A DNA stretch of 64,000 bases from Luzula sylvatica. Lineage: Eukaryota > Streptophyta > Magnoliopsida > Poales > Juncaceae. This document shows, piece after piece, positions 63,801 to 64,000 of the stretch; the stretch's first letter is position 1; every line of letters starts with the position of its first letter. The notes under the pieces were generated by a model, which had not been told where the DNA came from, ran no database searches, and worked only from the letters and a program-made list of their open reading frames with translations. The DNA lies in contig OX326958.1 in the NCBI GenBank assembly GCA_946800325.1, positions 71,049,264 to 71,113,263 on the forward strand, given 5' to 3'. The translations under genes were made by a program, and so were the position numbers.

Positions 63801-64000
63801 ATTTTGATATAAAAATCGTCCCATTTGGAGAAAGATTGAGAAACCTACAATTGGACAATCTTCATATTCAATAATTCAAGATGAAATTACAAAAAAACCT
63901 GTATTTTTTGTTAATTCGGGCTCAAAATACATAATTTCCCAAATTCGTTCGCGCTGCTGTATTTCTCTCGCCGGGGCGAGCGATTTTCATATAAAAATCG
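57898..64000. repeat. HOR block: 13-monomer unit of ~2366 bp, copies from 57.9, 60.6 and 63.0 kb
   Basis: A GGGTTCAAAATAC monomer with a CTGCGCTGCTGC core starts each copy (57940, about 60670 and 63036). It is followed by GCCGGAGCGAGCG, GATTTTCATATAAAAATCG, GTCAAGGCGAGCGATTTCGAT, TTTCACAAATTCGCTCGCGTGG, a second GATTTTCATAT, CGCAGCTGC with GATTTCGAT, CGCTCGCGTTGCAG, AATATATTTTTTG, ATAATTTTCCAAATTCG, CGGGGCTACATTCC and TGTATTTGATG. Copies 2 and 3 are 2366-2367 bp apart. Copy 1 is 15 monomers long (2731 bp) because two monomers (about 58610-58975) are extra. The third copy runs out of the window. Confidence 0.87.

Larger units (their letters stand above)
1..64000. repeat. Satellite DNA array, ~182 bp monomer, ~350 head-to-tail copies
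   Basis: The same ~182 bp unit recurs across the whole window in one orientation. Invariant words such as CCATTTGGAGAAAG, CAAAATACATAATTT and GATTTTGATAT return at that spacing with few exceptions. The window opens and closes inside a monomer (the first boundary is after base 13), so the array extends past both ends. No inversion, transposon, unique spacer or gene was found by reading, so every stretch without a gene here is satellite. Two families, A and B, differ by about 14 % and mostly alternate. Satellite monomers of this size often underlie centromeric or pericentromeric heterochromatin. That role is inferred, since nothing in the window proves kinetochore binding. I do not recognise the family or the species. 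Confidence 0.97.

Noticed and set aside
1..64000. CRISPR array
   Set aside because: The whole 182 bp unit repeats, with no alternation of short repeats and unique spacers.

Overview
The whole 64 kb window is one uninterrupted eukaryotic satellite DNA array. A monomer of about 182 bp repeats head to tail in the same orientation from the first base to the last, roughly 350 copies, and both ends of the window lie inside the array. I see no unique sequence, protein-coding gene, RNA gene, transposon or CRISPR array. Nothing looks prokaryotic. The organism cannot be named from the sequence. A megasatellite of nucleosome-scale monomers with nested higher-order repeats (HORs) is typical of centromeric, pericentromeric or other heterochromatic DNA in animals or plants. 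The dense CpG in the monomer core suggests little germline CpG methylation, which would fit many invertebrates, but this is weak inference.

Monomer structure, numbering from AATTC as position 1: an AT-rich left part (about 1-70), a GC- and CpG-rich core (about 71-110, 60-68 % GC) and an AT-rich right part (about 111-182). Hand-counted consensus GC is 34-36 % overall. Two families, A and B, differ at about 26 of 182 positions and mostly alternate, giving a basic dimer of about 364 bp. A carries TTCGAA and a CGGCC-type core and ends in ATTCTAT or a variant. B carries TTTCCCAAATTCG, a perfect CTCGCC-GG-GGCGAG dyad and a GATTTT/AAAATC dyad, and ends in ACAATTGGAC...ATTCAAT. Chimeric A/B monomers recur with switch points in or near the blocks that A and B share.

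Layout by HOR block: 1-2456, 8-monomer unit (1456 bp), 1.7 copies; 2457-5120, mixed; 5121-7848, three nearly identical 5-monomer units (909 bp); about 7252-15012, two 21-monomer units (3823 bp); 15094-17329, 7-monomer unit (1272 bp); 17330-22269, 13-monomer unit (2364 bp) with an inner 5-monomer duplication; 22270-25543, two 9-monomer units (1637 bp); 25544-26944, transition; 26945-36400, 10-monomer base unit (1820 bp) with 2- or 3-monomer insertions; 36401-41920, 12-monomer unit (2182 bp); 41921-51321, 20-monomer (about 3641 bp) and 13-monomer (2367 bp) units; 51322-56805, irregular; 56806-57897, two 3-monomer units (546 bp); 57898-64000, 13-monomer unit (about 2366 bp). This nesting fits repeated unequal exchange, segmental amplification and gene conversion.

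The most unusual signal is a hypervariable dinucleotide (positions 82-83) in the core of A monomers. Nearly every base combination occurs there, and it differs between HOR copies that otherwise look almost identical, while the matching site in B stays almost always CT. Every short open reading frame in the window is a by-product of the repeat.
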